Source: G958296245 sp963664035 (lineage in GTDB: Bacteria; Chloroflexota; Dehalococcoidia; Lucifugimonadales; G958296245). From it: 64,000 bases of DNA. The notes beneath the pieces are model-generated. The model saw only the letters and a list, made by a program, of their open reading frames with translations, was not told where the DNA came from and did no database searches. The position numbers were made by a program, and so were the translations under genes. Below, piece after piece: positions 41,797 through 50,825 of the stretch (positions within the stretch are counted from its first letter, which is position 1; every line of letters starts with the position of its first letter). Location of the stretch: contig OY760867.2 in assembly GCA_963664035.2 (NCBI GenBank), forward strand, positions 2,294,001-2,358,000, read 5' to 3'.

Positions 41797-43758
41797 TTAG
41801 CGTTTGCCTCCGCTATTGGACGGGAGGACTTCTACCTGGAGGGTGGCCAGCACGGCGCCGCTGCCGATGGTCACCAGCTTGACGGTCGCCGTCCCGACGT
41901 TGCACCCGGTCAGCGTCGAGGTGAAGGGCGCCGCGCCCCCGGCGCCGAAGATGCCGTACCCGTCGCACGAGCCGGTCAAGGTCAGGTGGTGTGATGTCGA
42001 AATCCTGACCAGCAGGTTGGCCGGATTGACGCCGTGCGCGGTCACCTTCGTCGATCCGCCCTTGACTATCGAGGTCGATCCTATGGTGAGCTTGCCGGTG
42101 GGCGTAGGCGTTGCCGTAGGCTTCGGAGCGGGCGTAGGTGTAGGTGTTGCCGTGGGCGTTGGCGTGGGAGTGGGTGTTGCCGTTGCCGTAGGCGTTGCCG
42201 TGGGAGTAGGCGTAGGTGTTGCCGTGGGTGTAGGGGTAGGCGTAGGCGTGGAAGCATCGGCCTTGCGCACCCGCAGCATCAGCTTGTCGCCCGCCTTCCA
42301 CGGCTGCTTGCTCACGGCCCAGATCAGCGCGCCCGACGCTGTCGTCGTGGCGTTGGAGGCCGGCAGCGACAGGGTCGTCGTGCCCTTGAGGTCTATGAAG
42401 TCGAGCGCGTGGCCCGTGACGCTCCGTGTGAGAGCGGCAGTGACCTCGCCGGACTGCCATGAGATGGTCCCGACGGTCGTGGTGCCGACGATTGCGGTGC
42501 TGGATGCGTAGGGGTCGAAGAACGATTCGGCCAGCGTGCCGGCGGGGGCGGTCACGGTTAGGACGTATTCTCGCTTGTTTCGCAACGCCGCGGGGTAGAA
42601 GTCACAGACAGCATAGATGCGCCAACGGTGGTGCAGGAAAAGACGGTACTCACCAGCGGGCAGGGGGCGCACCAGTGTGGCGAACCCCGGAATCCTATAG
42701 CCGAACAGGGTTGCGTCCCGGCCGGTGTACCAGATTTCGGACCACTCTTTCGGGTCCGTCGGGAATGGCTCGCCCCGTGCCTCGGAGTCGCTTATCAACT
42801 CAGAAGTCCCATCGAAGATGAACGCATCAGCGCCGGCCGGCGCTCCAGACGCCATCTTGCGGTTGTACCGTCTGTATTCATCATGGCCGTATATCTTGAT
42901 TGTCCGCTCCCAAGCTAGGGCGGAGTTGATACATTCCTCAGCTTTCGCAGTCCCTCCACTCTCGGCTACCCATGTTTGGATCTCGGTAATCAGATCCTTG
43001 ACGTCGCCCAACGAGATGGTTGGAACGGGCGACACCTTGACGGTCTCACTGGCGCTGGCGCTTGCTCCAGCAGGAGGCGTGGAATACGTGATCTCCACGT
43101 CAAGCGGGTCGCCGAAGAAGTACTTGGGGTCGGAGACCGCAGCAGAAGCAGCAGAAGCACCGCCATAGGAGGCGGTCGCCAGTGTGCTGGTGCTGACCGA
43201 AGGCAGCAGAGCCTTGAAGGAAGCGGACGCAACCGTCACGTTCACCAAGTACGGATGAGAGGGGTCAATATACCCCAAATAGTAGTGGCCAGCAGGTTCG
43301 TAGTACCGCAGGAAGGCGAGAGTTTCCCGATCATCCCACCTGGTATCCCGTGCTGGCAGCAGCGCTTGGGCCAATTCTTGCGCCCCCTGCTGTGTTTCGT
43401 GTATGAAGCGCTCGTCAGTGTCAGCACCGCCATAGACCACTGCCTTGATCTGCGGGCTGCCCGTGCCTTTCAGGTATTCAACCACGGAGAAGGTGTACTC
43501 TAGGGCCGCGACGTAGCCCCGGTGGTTGCCGTGCTGGTCCGTATAGAGCCACGAGTGGACGCCCACTGCCTTAACCGACACGAACCGAACCCGGGCAACA
43601 ACTTTGGAGACCGCGACCATTTGCCTCAGCGGGGCCGGACCTCCAACACCGTAGGTGCTCACCGCACGGGTGGTCGTGACCTGCTCAGTCCGGTCGCAGG
43701 CTAGGACTGTCAGCGCCACCAGCACAAGTACCGCTGCAAGATTGACGACCACCTTCAT
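41797..43758 (-). CDS. Secreted lipoprotein A with conserved C-terminal domain, Thr-Pro linker and extra Ig-like domain
   Basis: A 653-residue lipoprotein; signal VVNLAAVLVLVALTVLAC with Cys anchor. It shares three regions with the paralogues at 53567 and 55162. These are an N-terminal domain (YTFSVVEYLKGTG, ARDTRWDDRETLAFLRYY), a middle segment with PLPAGEYRLFLHHR, and a ~100-residue C-terminal domain (TAPAGTLAESFFDPYASST onward). Only this copy continues with a Thr-Pro-Ala linker and a ~90-residue domain resembling a bacterial Ig-like fold (STSIVKGGSTKVTAHGVNP). The function is unknown; a surface or matrix protein is likely. Confidence 0.85.
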   Translation of the reverse strand: MKVVVNLAAVLVLVALTVLACDRTEQVTTTRAVSTYGVGGPAPLRQMVAVSKVVARVRFVSVKAVGVHSWLYTDQHGNHRGYVAALEYTFSVVEYLKGTGSPQIKAVVYGGADTDERFIHETQQGAQELAQALLPARDTRWDDRETLAFLRYYEPAGHYYLGYIDPSHPYLVNVTVASASFKALLPSVSTSTLATASYGGASAASAAVSDPKYFFGDPLDVEITYSTPPAGASASASETVKVSPVPTISLGDVKDLITEIQTWVAESGGTAKAEECINSALAWERTIKIYGHDEYRRYNRKMASGAPAGADAFIFDGTSELISDSEARGEPFPTDPKEWSEIWYTGRDATLFGYRIPGFATLVRPLPAGEYRLFLHHRWRIYAVCDFYPAALRNKREYVLTVTAPAGTLAESFFDPYASSTAIVGTTTVGTISWQSGEVTAALTRSVTGHALDFIDLKGTTTLSLPASNATTTASGALIWAVSKQPWKAGDKLMLRVRKADASTPTPTPTPTATPTPTPTATPTATATPTPTPTPTATPTPTPAPKPTATPTPTGKLTIGSTSIVKGGSTKVTAHGVNPANLLVRISTSHHLTLTGSCDGYGIFGAGGAAPFTSTLTGCNVGTATVKLVTIGSGAVLATLQVEVLPSNSGGKR

Positions 43759-43768
43759 GAGTCCCCCT

Positions 43769-44431
43769 TCAATGCGGTTCGCCGCCGTGATTCCTGTAGA
43801 CCTGCTTGACGTATCTGATATCTACACTCGGAATCACCGGCCCGATAACATCCTTCCAACCGATTGACATTAGGGCGTGGTCGAATCCTGCCACGAGGCT
43901 CAGGTCTTCAAGCCCGACCGTGTGTCCAAGCTCGTGCATCAGCGTACCGGCCAGATACCAGTAAATGGCGCCCCCATGAGTTGGCTCTTGGTGCTTATTA
44001 GGGTCGTCTGTCCAGACTAGACGCGCCAAGGTAGTGGTCTCGCTCCGCGGGCCGAAGGGCGGATATTCGACCAGCAGCCGAACGGTATGCATGTGCTGAT
44101 GCCCACGAGGTCCCGTTGATTCCGATTTGACGCAAGCGACGGCCCTACGGGAGCATTCACCGGGGTATGTGTTCGTAATCGTGACCGTTTGCTGGTCGAC
44201 ATTCCGGTCGTCACATCCGGAGTCAGAGGAGTGGCAGAACCAGATCCAAGGCCAGCTATAGGAAACGGAGCGGTTCCAGACCTTGATGGCCTCCACCATT
44301 CTGGTTTCAACTTCCGGCCTTAGGTTCAGAAACCTGTACTGGACGATGTGGTCTCGTTGGTGCTCACTTCCCAGATGCCGGATGAGCGTCTGGTGCTCAA
44401 TGTCCAGATCGAGACGGTTACGGGTGCTCAC
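43769..44431 (-). CDS. Zinc metalloprotease domain (HExxHxxGxxD), probably the 3' part of a split gene
   Basis: A 220-residue frame with the metzincin-like motif GTLMHELGHTVGLEDL: two His ligands, catalytic Glu, Gly, then Asp as possible third ligand. Cysteines (FCHSSDSGCDD, ECSRRAVAC) suggest disulfides and export. It has no signal peptide or SD, and its GTG start overlaps the stop of the preceding signal-peptide-bearing frame. The frame is open for ~20 codons before the GTG, back to the last repeat unit. A single frameshift would fuse the two into one secreted protease. Confidence 0.75.
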   Translation of the reverse strand: MSTRNRLDLDIEHQTLIRHLGSEHQRDHIVQYRFLNLRPEVETRMVEAIKVWNRSVSYSWPWIWFCHSSDSGCDDRNVDQQTVTITNTYPGECSRRAVACVKSESTGPRGHQHMHTVRLLVEYPPFGPRSETTTLARLVWTDDPNKHQEPTHGGAIYWYLAGTLMHELGHTVGLEDLSLVAGFDHALMSIGWKDVIGPVIPSVDIRYVKQVYRNHGGEPH

Positions 44432-44985
44432 GTCTCTGTGTTTGTCCAGACGAGCCTCGGCAGCGACGGCGTGGGCGTAGCGGTTGGGGGCCTAGGCGTG
44501 GGCGTAGCGGTTGGGGGCCTAGGCGTGGGTGTGGCGGTTGGCGGTCTAGGCGTGGGCGTGGCGGTTGGCGGTCTAGGCGTGGGTGTGGCGGTTGGGGGTC
44601 TAGGCGTGGGTGTGGCGGTTGGGGGTCTAGGCGTGGGCGTAGCGGTTGGCGGTCTAGGCGTGGGCGTGGCGGTTGGCGGTCTAGGCGTGGGCGTAGCGGT
44701 GGACGGCACGGGCGTATAGCACAACCAGGGGTCAAGGTCGATGTCGCATGGCGATACCGGCGTGGCGGTAGGCCTCGGCGTGGAGGTGGGCGTAGCAGTG
44801 GGTCTCGGCGTGGGCGTGGGTGGGAAGCATATAGGCCAGTTGATGGGCTCGACGGGAGGGTTGCATATGTCGCTGGCTTTGCCCTCGTCCTCTTCCTCCT
44901 CCTGCGCCTGCGCGCTGGCCGCGAACATGAGGAGGGCGGCGCAGGAGAGCGCCGGCGGACCGACGACGATGGTGCGGTGGGCCAT
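44428..44985 (-). CDS. Signal peptide plus Pro-Thr repeat stalk, probable 5' part of the split metalloprotease
   Basis: A 185-residue frame. A Sec signal (ALSCAALLMFAASAQAQ) is followed by an acidic stretch EEEEDEG, a cysteine-containing segment (SDICNPPVEPINWPICF), then a stalk of PTPRPPTAT nonapeptide repeats. It ends shortly after the repeats. The repeats resemble Pro-Thr linkers of secreted enzymes, and the catalytic domain would be expected next; it does follow, but in another frame. Confidence 0.7.
   Translation of the reverse strand: MAHRTIVVGPPALSCAALLMFAASAQAQEEEEDEGKASDICNPPVEPINWPICFPPTPTPRPTATPTSTPRPTATPVSPCDIDLDPWLCYTPVPSTATPTPRPPTATPTPRPPTATPTPRPPTATPTPRPPTATPTPRPPTATPTPRPPTATPTPRPPTATPTPRPPTATPTPSLPRLVWTNTET
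44471..44700. repeat. 27-bp minisatellite (about 8 units) in the protease stalk
   Basis: About eight near-identical 27-bp units, each encoding PTPRPPTAT on the minus strand. Units differ by a few third-position changes. The length is a multiple of three, so unit gain or loss keeps frame, but single-base slips would not. Such arrays are prone to expansion and to assembly collapse. Confidence 0.88.
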
Positions 44986-45002
44986 TGCCGACCCCTTTCC
45001 AC

Positions 45003-45551
45003 AGCTACGTCAGCACTCAGAGCCGGTTCAGCGTAATAGCAAGGAAGGCCGCCAGGGTCGATATGTCACTCGCGTAATTGATACCACATTCAGCAGTCGT
45101 TCGTCAAATCCATGAAGGCGTCACGAGGGCCTTTGCAAGTCTGTTCGCGGCGCGGCGTTCGGCAAGTTCAGAGCCTGCGACGTACTCGATACGGGGCCGA
45201 ACGGATGCGGCCGGGGATGGATTCCCGCGTGCGCGGGAATGACGGTAGGGGTGAGGCTTTAGGGCAAGGGAGGGCTGGTTTGAAACCAGCCCCTACGAGT
45301 GATGTCCGCCGGGGCCTGCGGGGTGATGTCCGCCGGGGCCTGCGGGGTGATGTCCGCCGGGGCCTGCGGGGTGATGTGTGATGGATATGGCGCTGAACGG
45401 CGGGGGTGGGGGATTGGGAGGGTGTTGCGGCTTGTTGAAGCCGGGGATGGGTTCCCGCGTGCGCGGGAACGACGGATGGAGGGGGCGTTGCGGCTTGTTG
45501 AAGGGGCGGCGGCGGGTATACACTGGCCGGCGACGTGGGCGAGGAGGGAGC
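45003..45551. repeat. Repeat-rich intergenic region (palindromic element copy 4, 24-bp triplicate, two REP-like hairpins)
   Basis: Four things are packed here. Two hairpins are built on TTCCCGCGTGCGCGGGAA (45223-45240 and 45451-45468). A copy of the dispersed element has its core GGCTGGTTTGAAACCAGCC at 45273-45291. A perfect threefold tandem 24-bp repeat at 45301-45372 starts GATGTCCGCCGGGGCC and is inserted in the tail of that element. The tail resumes with GATGGATATGGCGCTGAACGG. No gene is seen. The region separates divergent genes, so it must also hold the promoters. Confidence 0.8.
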
Positions 45552-46928
45552 ATGACGAGCGCGAGCGTCGGGACGGCGCGGGAAGCGGCCCTCAAGTACC
45601 TGTGGATGCACAACCGGAGCTGGGCGCAGACCGGCGAGGAGGGCGGGCCGCGCATCGTCACGGGCGGCGAGGGGGTGAGGGTCGAGGACTCGGAGGGCCG
45701 GACGTGGATCGACGTGAACGGCGGGTACAACTCCGTGAACGTCGGGTATGGGCGCTCCGAGATCGCCGAGGCCGCCGAGGAGCAGATGCGGCGCATCTCC
45801 TTCTACCCGGTGGGGACGGCGATCCCGTCGACCATCGAGCTGTGCGAGAGGCTGGCCGGGCTGACGCCGGGCGCGCTGTCTCGCGTCTTCCCTGTCAGCG
45901 GCGGCTCGGAGGCGAACGAGACGGCGCTGAAGATCGCCCGGTCGCACGCACGGCGCAACGGCGAGCGCGGCAGGTACAAGGTGATCAGCCGCGAGGGTTC
46001 CTACCACGGCGCGACCGGGGGCGTGCTGTGGCTGGGCAGCTCCGCCGTGTACAAGAGGCAGGACTTCGAGCCGGCGTATCCGGGCATGGTCTATGCGCCG
46101 CAGCCGAACCCGTACCGCTGCCCGCTGGGGGGCGCGACGCCTTCGGAGTGCGCGGAGCGGTGCGCGCGGGCCGTGGAGGAGCTGATCCTGTTCCACGGGC
46201 CGGAGACGGTGCTGGCGTTCATCGGCGAGCCGGTCGCGATCCCGACGGGGGCTGCGGTTCCGGGCGACGAGTACTGGCCGATGGTGCGCGAGATATGCGA
46301 CAGGTACGGGGTGCTGCTGATCGACGACGAGGTGATATGCGGGTTCGGCAGGACGGGGCGGTGGTTCGGTATCGAGCACTGGGACGTGGCGCCGGACATC
46401 ATGACGATGTCCAAGGGCATCTCCAGCAGCTACCTGCCCCTTGGGGCTACCGTGGTGAGCGCGGAGGTGGCGGACCTGTTCGCGGGCAAGGGCGCGATGG
46501 CCCACGTCTTCACGTCGGCGGGGCACCCGGTCGCGGCGGCGGCGGGCCTGAAGAACATCGAGATCATAGAGTCGGAGGGGCTGGTGGAGAACGCGGCGGA
46601 TGTCGGGGCCTACTTCAAGGAGCAGCTTGAGGGGATGAAGGCGGACCATCCGATCGTGGGCGACGTCCGCGGGCTGGGCCTTCTCGTCGCGGTGGAGCTC
46701 GTGGGGGACCGGAAGACGAAGGCGAAGCTGGAGGACGAGGACGGGGTGTGCAACCGGCTGAGCGATAAGTTGGCGGAGCGCGGGCTGCTGCTGCGCGCGG
46801 CGCGGGGGCTGATTTCGATGGGGCCGCCTCTCTGCATCACGAGGGCGGAGGTGGACGAGATCGTCCACGCGGTCGACGTCTCGCTGTGGGAGGTCGAGGG
46901 CGAGCTCGGGTATGCGGGCAACGTCTGA
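45552..46928 (+). CDS. Class III aminotransferase, tandem copy 1
   Basis: A 458-residue PLP enzyme of the omega-amino-acid/4-aminobutyrate aminotransferase class. It has SGGSEANETALKIARSH near residue 118, ISREGSYHGATGG, the PLP Asp in LLIDDEVICGFGRTG, and the Schiff-base lysine in MTMSKGISSSYLPLGA. The start has a strong SD (GAGGAGGGAG). The following gene is a close paralogue, including an identical internal segment (DFEPAYPGMVYAP). Substrate unknown; beta-alanine, taurine or diamine-type amines are typical of this class. Confidence 0.93.
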   Translation: MTSASVGTAREAALKYLWMHNRSWAQTGEEGGPRIVTGGEGVRVEDSEGRTWIDVNGGYNSVNVGYGRSEIAEAAEEQMRRISFYPVGTAIPSTIELCERLAGLTPGALSRVFPVSGGSEANETALKIARSHARRNGERGRYKVISREGSYHGATGGVLWLGSSAVYKRQDFEPAYPGMVYAPQPNPYRCPLGGATPSECAERCARAVEELILFHGPETVLAFIGEPVAIPTGAAVPGDEYWPMVREICDRYGVLLIDDEVICGFGRTGRWFGIEHWDVAPDIMTMSKGISSSYLPLGATVVSAEVADLFAGKGAMAHVFTSAGHPVAAAAGLKNIEIIESEGLVENAADVGAYFKEQLEGMKADHPIVGDVRGLGLLVAVELVGDRKTKAKLEDEDGVCNRLSDKLAERGLLLRAARGLISMGPPLCITRAEVDEIVHAVDVSLWEVEGELGYAGNV

Positions 46929-46961
46929 ACTGCGATTCGCATGATTGGGGGACCGGCCGTG

Positions 46962-48329
46962 ATGGGAGAAGTGGATACGGAAGCGCTGCGGCGCTCGGCT
47001 TTCGAGCACTACTGGATGCACAACTCCGACTGGGTGGAGGTCGCCGAGGACGGCGGGCCGCCGATCATGGTGGGCGGCGGCGGCGTGCGGGTGACGGACT
47101 CGGAGGGGGCGACGTGGCTGGACGCCCACGCCGGCTACGGGTCGGTCAACGTGGGGTACGGGCGGCCGGAGATCGCGGACGCCGCGGTCGAGCAGATGAA
47201 GCGGCTGGCGTACAACCCTTCGGGCACGACGACCGAGGCGCTGGCCGCGCTGGTGGAGAAGATCGCCGAGGTCGCCCCCGGGAGCCTGGAGCGCACGTGG
47301 CCGGTGACGGGCGGCTCGGAGGCGAACGAGACGGCGGTCAAGATAGCGCGGGCCTACCACAGGCGCAACGGCGAGGCTGGGCGGTACAGGGTAATCAGCC
47401 GCAAGGGGTCGTACCACGGCGCCACCGGGGCCGCGCTCTGGATGGGCGGGACGCCGGGTCGGCGCGCCGACTTCGAGCCCGCGTATCCCGGCATGGTCTA
47501 CGCGCCCCATCCGGACCCGTACCGGTGCGAGCTTGGGGGCAGGGACGCGTCGGAGTGCGCGGCGCTGTGCGCGAAGGCGATAGAGGGCCTGATCCTGCTG
47601 CACAAGCCGGAGACGGTCGCGGCGGTGATAGGGGAGCCGGCGGCCGGGGCCACCAGGGTACCGGGCGGCGAGTACTGGCCGATGGTGCGCGACATCTGCG
47701 ACCGGTACGGTGTCATCCTGATCGCGGACGAGGTGGTGTGCGGGTTCGGCAGGACGGGCAAGTGGTTCGGCATGGAGCACTGGGGCGTCGTGCCCGACGT
47801 GATGACAGTGGCGAAGGGTATGACCAGCACCTACCTGCCGATGGGCGCGGCGGTGGTGAAGCGGGAGGTCGCCGACGCCTTCGCGAGCGAGGAGGACCTG
47901 TTCAGCCAGGCGCTGACCTTCGGCGGCCACCCGGTCTCGGCGGCGGCGGCGCTGGCGAACATCGGGATCATCGAGCGGGACGGGCTGGTGGAGCGGTCGG
48001 CGGAGATGGGGGCGTACCTGCTCGAGGGGCTGGAGGCGCTGAAGGAGAAGCACGCGATAGTAGGCCGCGCGGGCGGTATCGGACTGCTCACCGGGGTGGA
48101 GCTCGTCGCGGACCGGAGCACGAAGGAGCCGTTTCCGGCGGAAGTGAAGGTGGGCGACATGGCGCGGTCGAAGCTGCGCGAACGGCGGGTCCTCGTCGCG
48201 CCGGGAGGGTCGGAGGTGAAGTTCCTGCCGCCGCTGTGCATAACGCGCGACGAGGCGGACGAGCTGGTCACGGCGCTCGACGAGACGCTCGGCGAGATGG
48301 GGGACGAATTGGGTGATATGATCCGGTAG
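46962..48329 (+). CDS. Class III aminotransferase, tandem copy 2
   Basis: A 455-residue paralogue of the preceding gene. Matching blocks are HYWMHNSDWVEVAEDGGPP, GGSEANETAVKIARAYHRR, ISRKGSYHGATGA, ADEVVCGFGRTGKWFG and the lysine in TVAKGMTSTYLPMGA. It begins 33 bp after copy 1; ATG 46962 is preferred over ATG 46941. The two may form a heteromeric enzyme or act on related amines. Confidence 0.92.
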   Translation: MGEVDTEALRRSAFEHYWMHNSDWVEVAEDGGPPIMVGGGGVRVTDSEGATWLDAHAGYGSVNVGYGRPEIADAAVEQMKRLAYNPSGTTTEALAALVEKIAEVAPGSLERTWPVTGGSEANETAVKIARAYHRRNGEAGRYRVISRKGSYHGATGAALWMGGTPGRRADFEPAYPGMVYAPHPDPYRCELGGRDASECAALCAKAIEGLILLHKPETVAAVIGEPAAGATRVPGGEYWPMVRDICDRYGVILIADEVVCGFGRTGKWFGMEHWGVVPDVMTVAKGMTSTYLPMGAAVVKREVADAFASEEDLFSQALTFGGHPVSAAAALANIGIIERDGLVERSAEMGAYLLEGLEALKEKHAIVGRAGGIGLLTGVELVADRSTKEPFPAEVKVGDMARSKLRERRVLVAPGGSEVKFLPPLCITRDEADELVTALDETLGEMGDELGDMIR

Positions 48330-48334
48330 CGACG

Positions 48335-48423
48335 CCCCCCCCCCCATCCCTTCGGCAGACTCAGGGCAGGCTCTAACCTTCCCCCTCATGGGGAAGGGAC
48401 ACCTTCCCTCTCATGGGGAAGGG
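48335..48423. repeat. C11 tract and two tandem hairpins after the aminotransferase pair
   Basis: An 11-nt run of C (48335-48345) sits 5 bp after the stop codon. Two similar hairpins follow (48377-48398 and 48402-48423), each CCTTCCC-type stem, TCAT-containing loop and GGGGAAGG. They probably end the aminotransferase transcripts or belong to a dispersed hairpin family similar to that at 2001-2023. Confidence 0.6.
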
Positions 48424-48451
48424 ACTCGTAATCCAACTTAGGAATGGAGAT

Positions 48452-49120
48452 ATGAATATATTCAGATCGTCGACGGAACCGGACGAGAATCATGATAGGC
48501 CCCAGTCGCCCGCGAGGGTGGCTATCTTCATAGACGGGAGCAACCTGTATCACAGCCTGACCGAGAACTGCCGCCGGCATGACGTGGACTTTGGCGCTCT
48601 TGCCGCCAAGCTGACCGGGGACAGGCAGCTATTCCGCACGTACTACTACAACGTGCTGCGGGACCAGGACAGGAACCCGCAGGCGTACCAGGACCAGCAG
48701 CGTTTCCTGAACGCGCTGAGCAACACGCCGTACCTGGAGGTGCGGCTGGGGAGCTCGAAGATGCGGGGGGACGTGTCGGTGGAGAAGGGCGTGGACATCA
48801 TGATCGCGACGGACATGCTGCGGATGGCGTGGCGCGGCACGTACGACGTGGCGGTGCTGGTGACGGGGGACGGGGACTTCGCGTACGCGGCGCAGGCGGT
48901 CAAGGACATGGGCAAGCACGTGCAGATCGCGGCGTTCCAAGCGAACCTTGCGCTGGAGCTGGCGAACGTGGCGGACGAGCGCGAGATGTTCACGCCGGAG
49001 TACTTCGACGACCTCTGGAGCCGTCGCAGGGGCCCGGACCCGCGGTCCGGCGGGAACAGCCAGCGGCGGACGTGGCCGTCCTTCGCGCGTTTGCGCGGCG
49101 ACCAGGGGGAGCGGGCGTAG
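48452..49120 (+). CDS. NYN/PIN-like domain protein (LabA/DUF88 family)
   Basis: A 222-residue protein whose NYN domain (about 20-175) carries the acidic catalytic residues of PIN-fold ribonucleases: VAIFIDGSNLYHSL (Asp), EKGVDIMIATDML (Asp) and VLVTGDGDFAYAAQAVK (Asp-Asp). The C-terminal part (SRRRGPDPRSGG onward) is basic and disordered. It is likely an RNA-processing nuclease. The start at ATG 48452 is preferred over an upstream in-frame ATG in the hairpin. It converges with malate synthase. Confidence 0.9.
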   Translation: MNIFRSSTEPDENHDRPQSPARVAIFIDGSNLYHSLTENCRRHDVDFGALAAKLTGDRQLFRTYYYNVLRDQDRNPQAYQDQQRFLNALSNTPYLEVRLGSSKMRGDVSVEKGVDIMIATDMLRMAWRGTYDVAVLVTGDGDFAYAAQAVKDMGKHVQIAAFQANLALELANVADEREMFTPEYFDDLWSRRRGPDPRSGGNSQRRTWPSFARLRGDQGERA

Positions 49121-49127
49121 CCTCGTT

Positions 49128-50825
49128 TCAGAAGGCGTCGTCCGCGGCGGCTATGGCGTCCAGGTCGGCCCTGGTGTATGAGCCTAGGCTGCGGAAGTCG
49201 AAGTCGGTGTAGTTCTTGATCCACCGCATGGCGATCTTGCGGGACTTGCGGTAGCGCTCTTCCTGCGCGGCGAGCGCCGGGCCGGGGTCGTCGCCGGCTT
49301 CGTCTTTCCTGATGGAGAGGATGCTCTCGAGCTCTTCGTGGAGCAGGCGCTTGACCAGGGCGAAGTCGTGTGCCTCGCCCGTGTCGCCGCCCACGGCGCC
49401 GTGTATGACGCGCTGGGCGATCTGGGCCACGGACATCCTGCCGGTGGCGAGGTCCTCCATGAGTGGGCCGTGGAGGCCGGGCTGGCCCTCCTGGCTGTCG
49501 ATGCCCTTCGCGCCCCGGCCGTTTAGCCAGCCTTCGAGGTACTCGATGACCATCCTGGCGTTGCGGCGGGTGCCCTGTACGGTGATGGGGCCTTCGGGCG
49601 TCTCGATGCGGATCGGGTAGTTGTCGGGGTCGGCCATCTCCGGCGTGGGCGTCCAGCCGGAGGCGCGGAGCTCCTTGAAGGGGTCGGCGGCGGTCTTCAT
49701 GTGGAAGATGTGGGCCACCCAGCCCCTGATGAAGCCCTGTTGGGCCTCCCATTCCTTGTCGCCGCGGATGGATGCGCGGGCGGCCTCGTTGATCTCCTCG
49801 TTCCTGGAGGGCAGGGCGGTCGCCATGCCGCCGATGGGCACGGCGCCGCGCTTGAGGCAGACGGCGACGAGGCGCCGGAAGATGTTGGCGATGAAGTCGG
49901 TGGTCTTGACGTCGACGCCGAAGCGGTCGGGCCAGACGTATGAGGGGTCGGCCATGACGAACTCGAAGATGCTGGCCTTGAAGTCCCACCTGGCGGCGTT
50001 GAGGCCGGCGGCGTAGGGGCCGAGGGCGTAGAGCATCTCCTCCATCTGGTATGCGGCGGGCAGCGACTCGACGAGCGGGATTCCCCTGATGACGGCGCCT
50101 TGGGGGGCGGGCAGGCGGTCGAGGCTGAAGTCGAAGAAGTCGCGCCAGAAGGCTGCCTCCTCCGCCGACTCTAGCTTGGGCAGGTAGAAGTAGACGCCCT
50201 GCCCGCGTCTCATCTGGGCCATGCCGCCGTGGAATAGGGTGAGGGCGGTGCCAAGGATGGCGGCCGGGACGGGCTGGCCGTCGACGGTGACGTCGGGCTC
50301 GTCGAGGTGGATGCCGCGCTCGCGGTGCATGAAGAAGGGGATCTCGCCGGGCTGGACCTTGTACTCGCGCTCGCGGCGCTGGTCGAAGTACTCCAGGGTG
50401 CCCTCGACGGCGGCCAGCCTGTTGCGGGCGGCGGTGACGGTGTCGACGAAGCGGTGGCCGGCGGCGTCCTCGTCGTCGTCCAGGTCGCCTTCGGCGCGGA
50501 CGCCTCCGGGGCCTGGGTTGAGGGCGTTGATGAACATGTTGGTGATGGAGACGGGGCCGGTGATCTCGATGCCGGGCCGCTGTAGGTCTTCGGGCACGGG
50601 CGGGACCTTCCAGTCGTCGGTGTTGGCCTCGGACTCGGGCAGGTGCGCGGGGAGCTCGCCCCTGGTCAGCGCCCGGTCGAGCACGTCGGCGCGCTTGCGC
50701 CTGAGGTCGTGAATGACGGGGGTGAACCTGTCGTGGAGCGCGGCGAGGTACTCGGTGAAGTCGGTTGTGAACAGCTCCCGCGCGCCTGGTACGGGCGCGT
50801 AGGCGATGCGGTCGGTCGCGGCCAT
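49128..50825 (-). CDS. aceB: Malate synthase (A type)
   Basis: Condenses glyoxylate and acetyl-CoA to malate. The 565-residue product has EITGPVSITNMFINALNPG near residue 88, FMHRERGIHLDEPDVTVDG (the Arg-containing segment), IPLVESLPAAYQMEEMLYAL, GLNAARWDFKASIFEFV, VPIGGMATALPSR and the catalytic-Asp block GPLMEDLATGRMSVAQI. Length is slightly above E. coli AceB. No isocitrate lyase is in the window. Its first ~30 codons and upstream region are duplicated at 52136-52275. Confidence 0.92.
   Translation of the reverse strand: MAATDRIAYAPVPGARELFTTDFTEYLAALHDRFTPVIHDLRRKRADVLDRALTRGELPAHLPESEANTDDWKVPPVPEDLQRPGIEITGPVSITNMFINALNPGPGGVRAEGDLDDDEDAAGHRFVDTVTAARNRLAAVEGTLEYFDQRREREYKVQPGEIPFFMHRERGIHLDEPDVTVDGQPVPAAILGTALTLFHGGMAQMRRGQGVYFYLPKLESAEEAAFWRDFFDFSLDRLPAPQGAVIRGIPLVESLPAAYQMEEMLYALGPYAAGLNAARWDFKASIFEFVMADPSYVWPDRFGVDVKTTDFIANIFRRLVAVCLKRGAVPIGGMATALPSRNEEINEAARASIRGDKEWEAQQGFIRGWVAHIFHMKTAADPFKELRASGWTPTPEMADPDNYPIRIETPEGPITVQGTRRNARMVIEYLEGWLNGRGAKGIDSQEGQPGLHGPLMEDLATGRMSVAQIAQRVIHGAVGGDTGEAHDFALVKRLLHEELESILSIRKDEAGDDPGPALAAQEERYRKSRKIAMRWIKNYTDFDFRSLGSYTRADLDAIAAADDAF

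Noticed and set aside
44471..44700. CRISPR-like array in regularly spaced repeats
   Set aside because: The units are directly tandem 27-bp coding repeats giving a Pro-Thr stalk, not repeats separated by variable spacers.
48335..48345. Poly-C tract as a phase-variation switch
   Set aside because: The C11 run lies downstream of the aminotransferase stop and over 100 bp before the NYN start, so slippage there would not change any reading frame.
45168..48389. A 1073-codon minus-strand open frame opposite the two aminotransferase genes
   Set aside because: It is a GC-rich antisense shadow: the plus strand encodes two clear class III aminotransferases with all motifs, and the antisense product is low-complexity Arg/His/Pro-rich with no family features.
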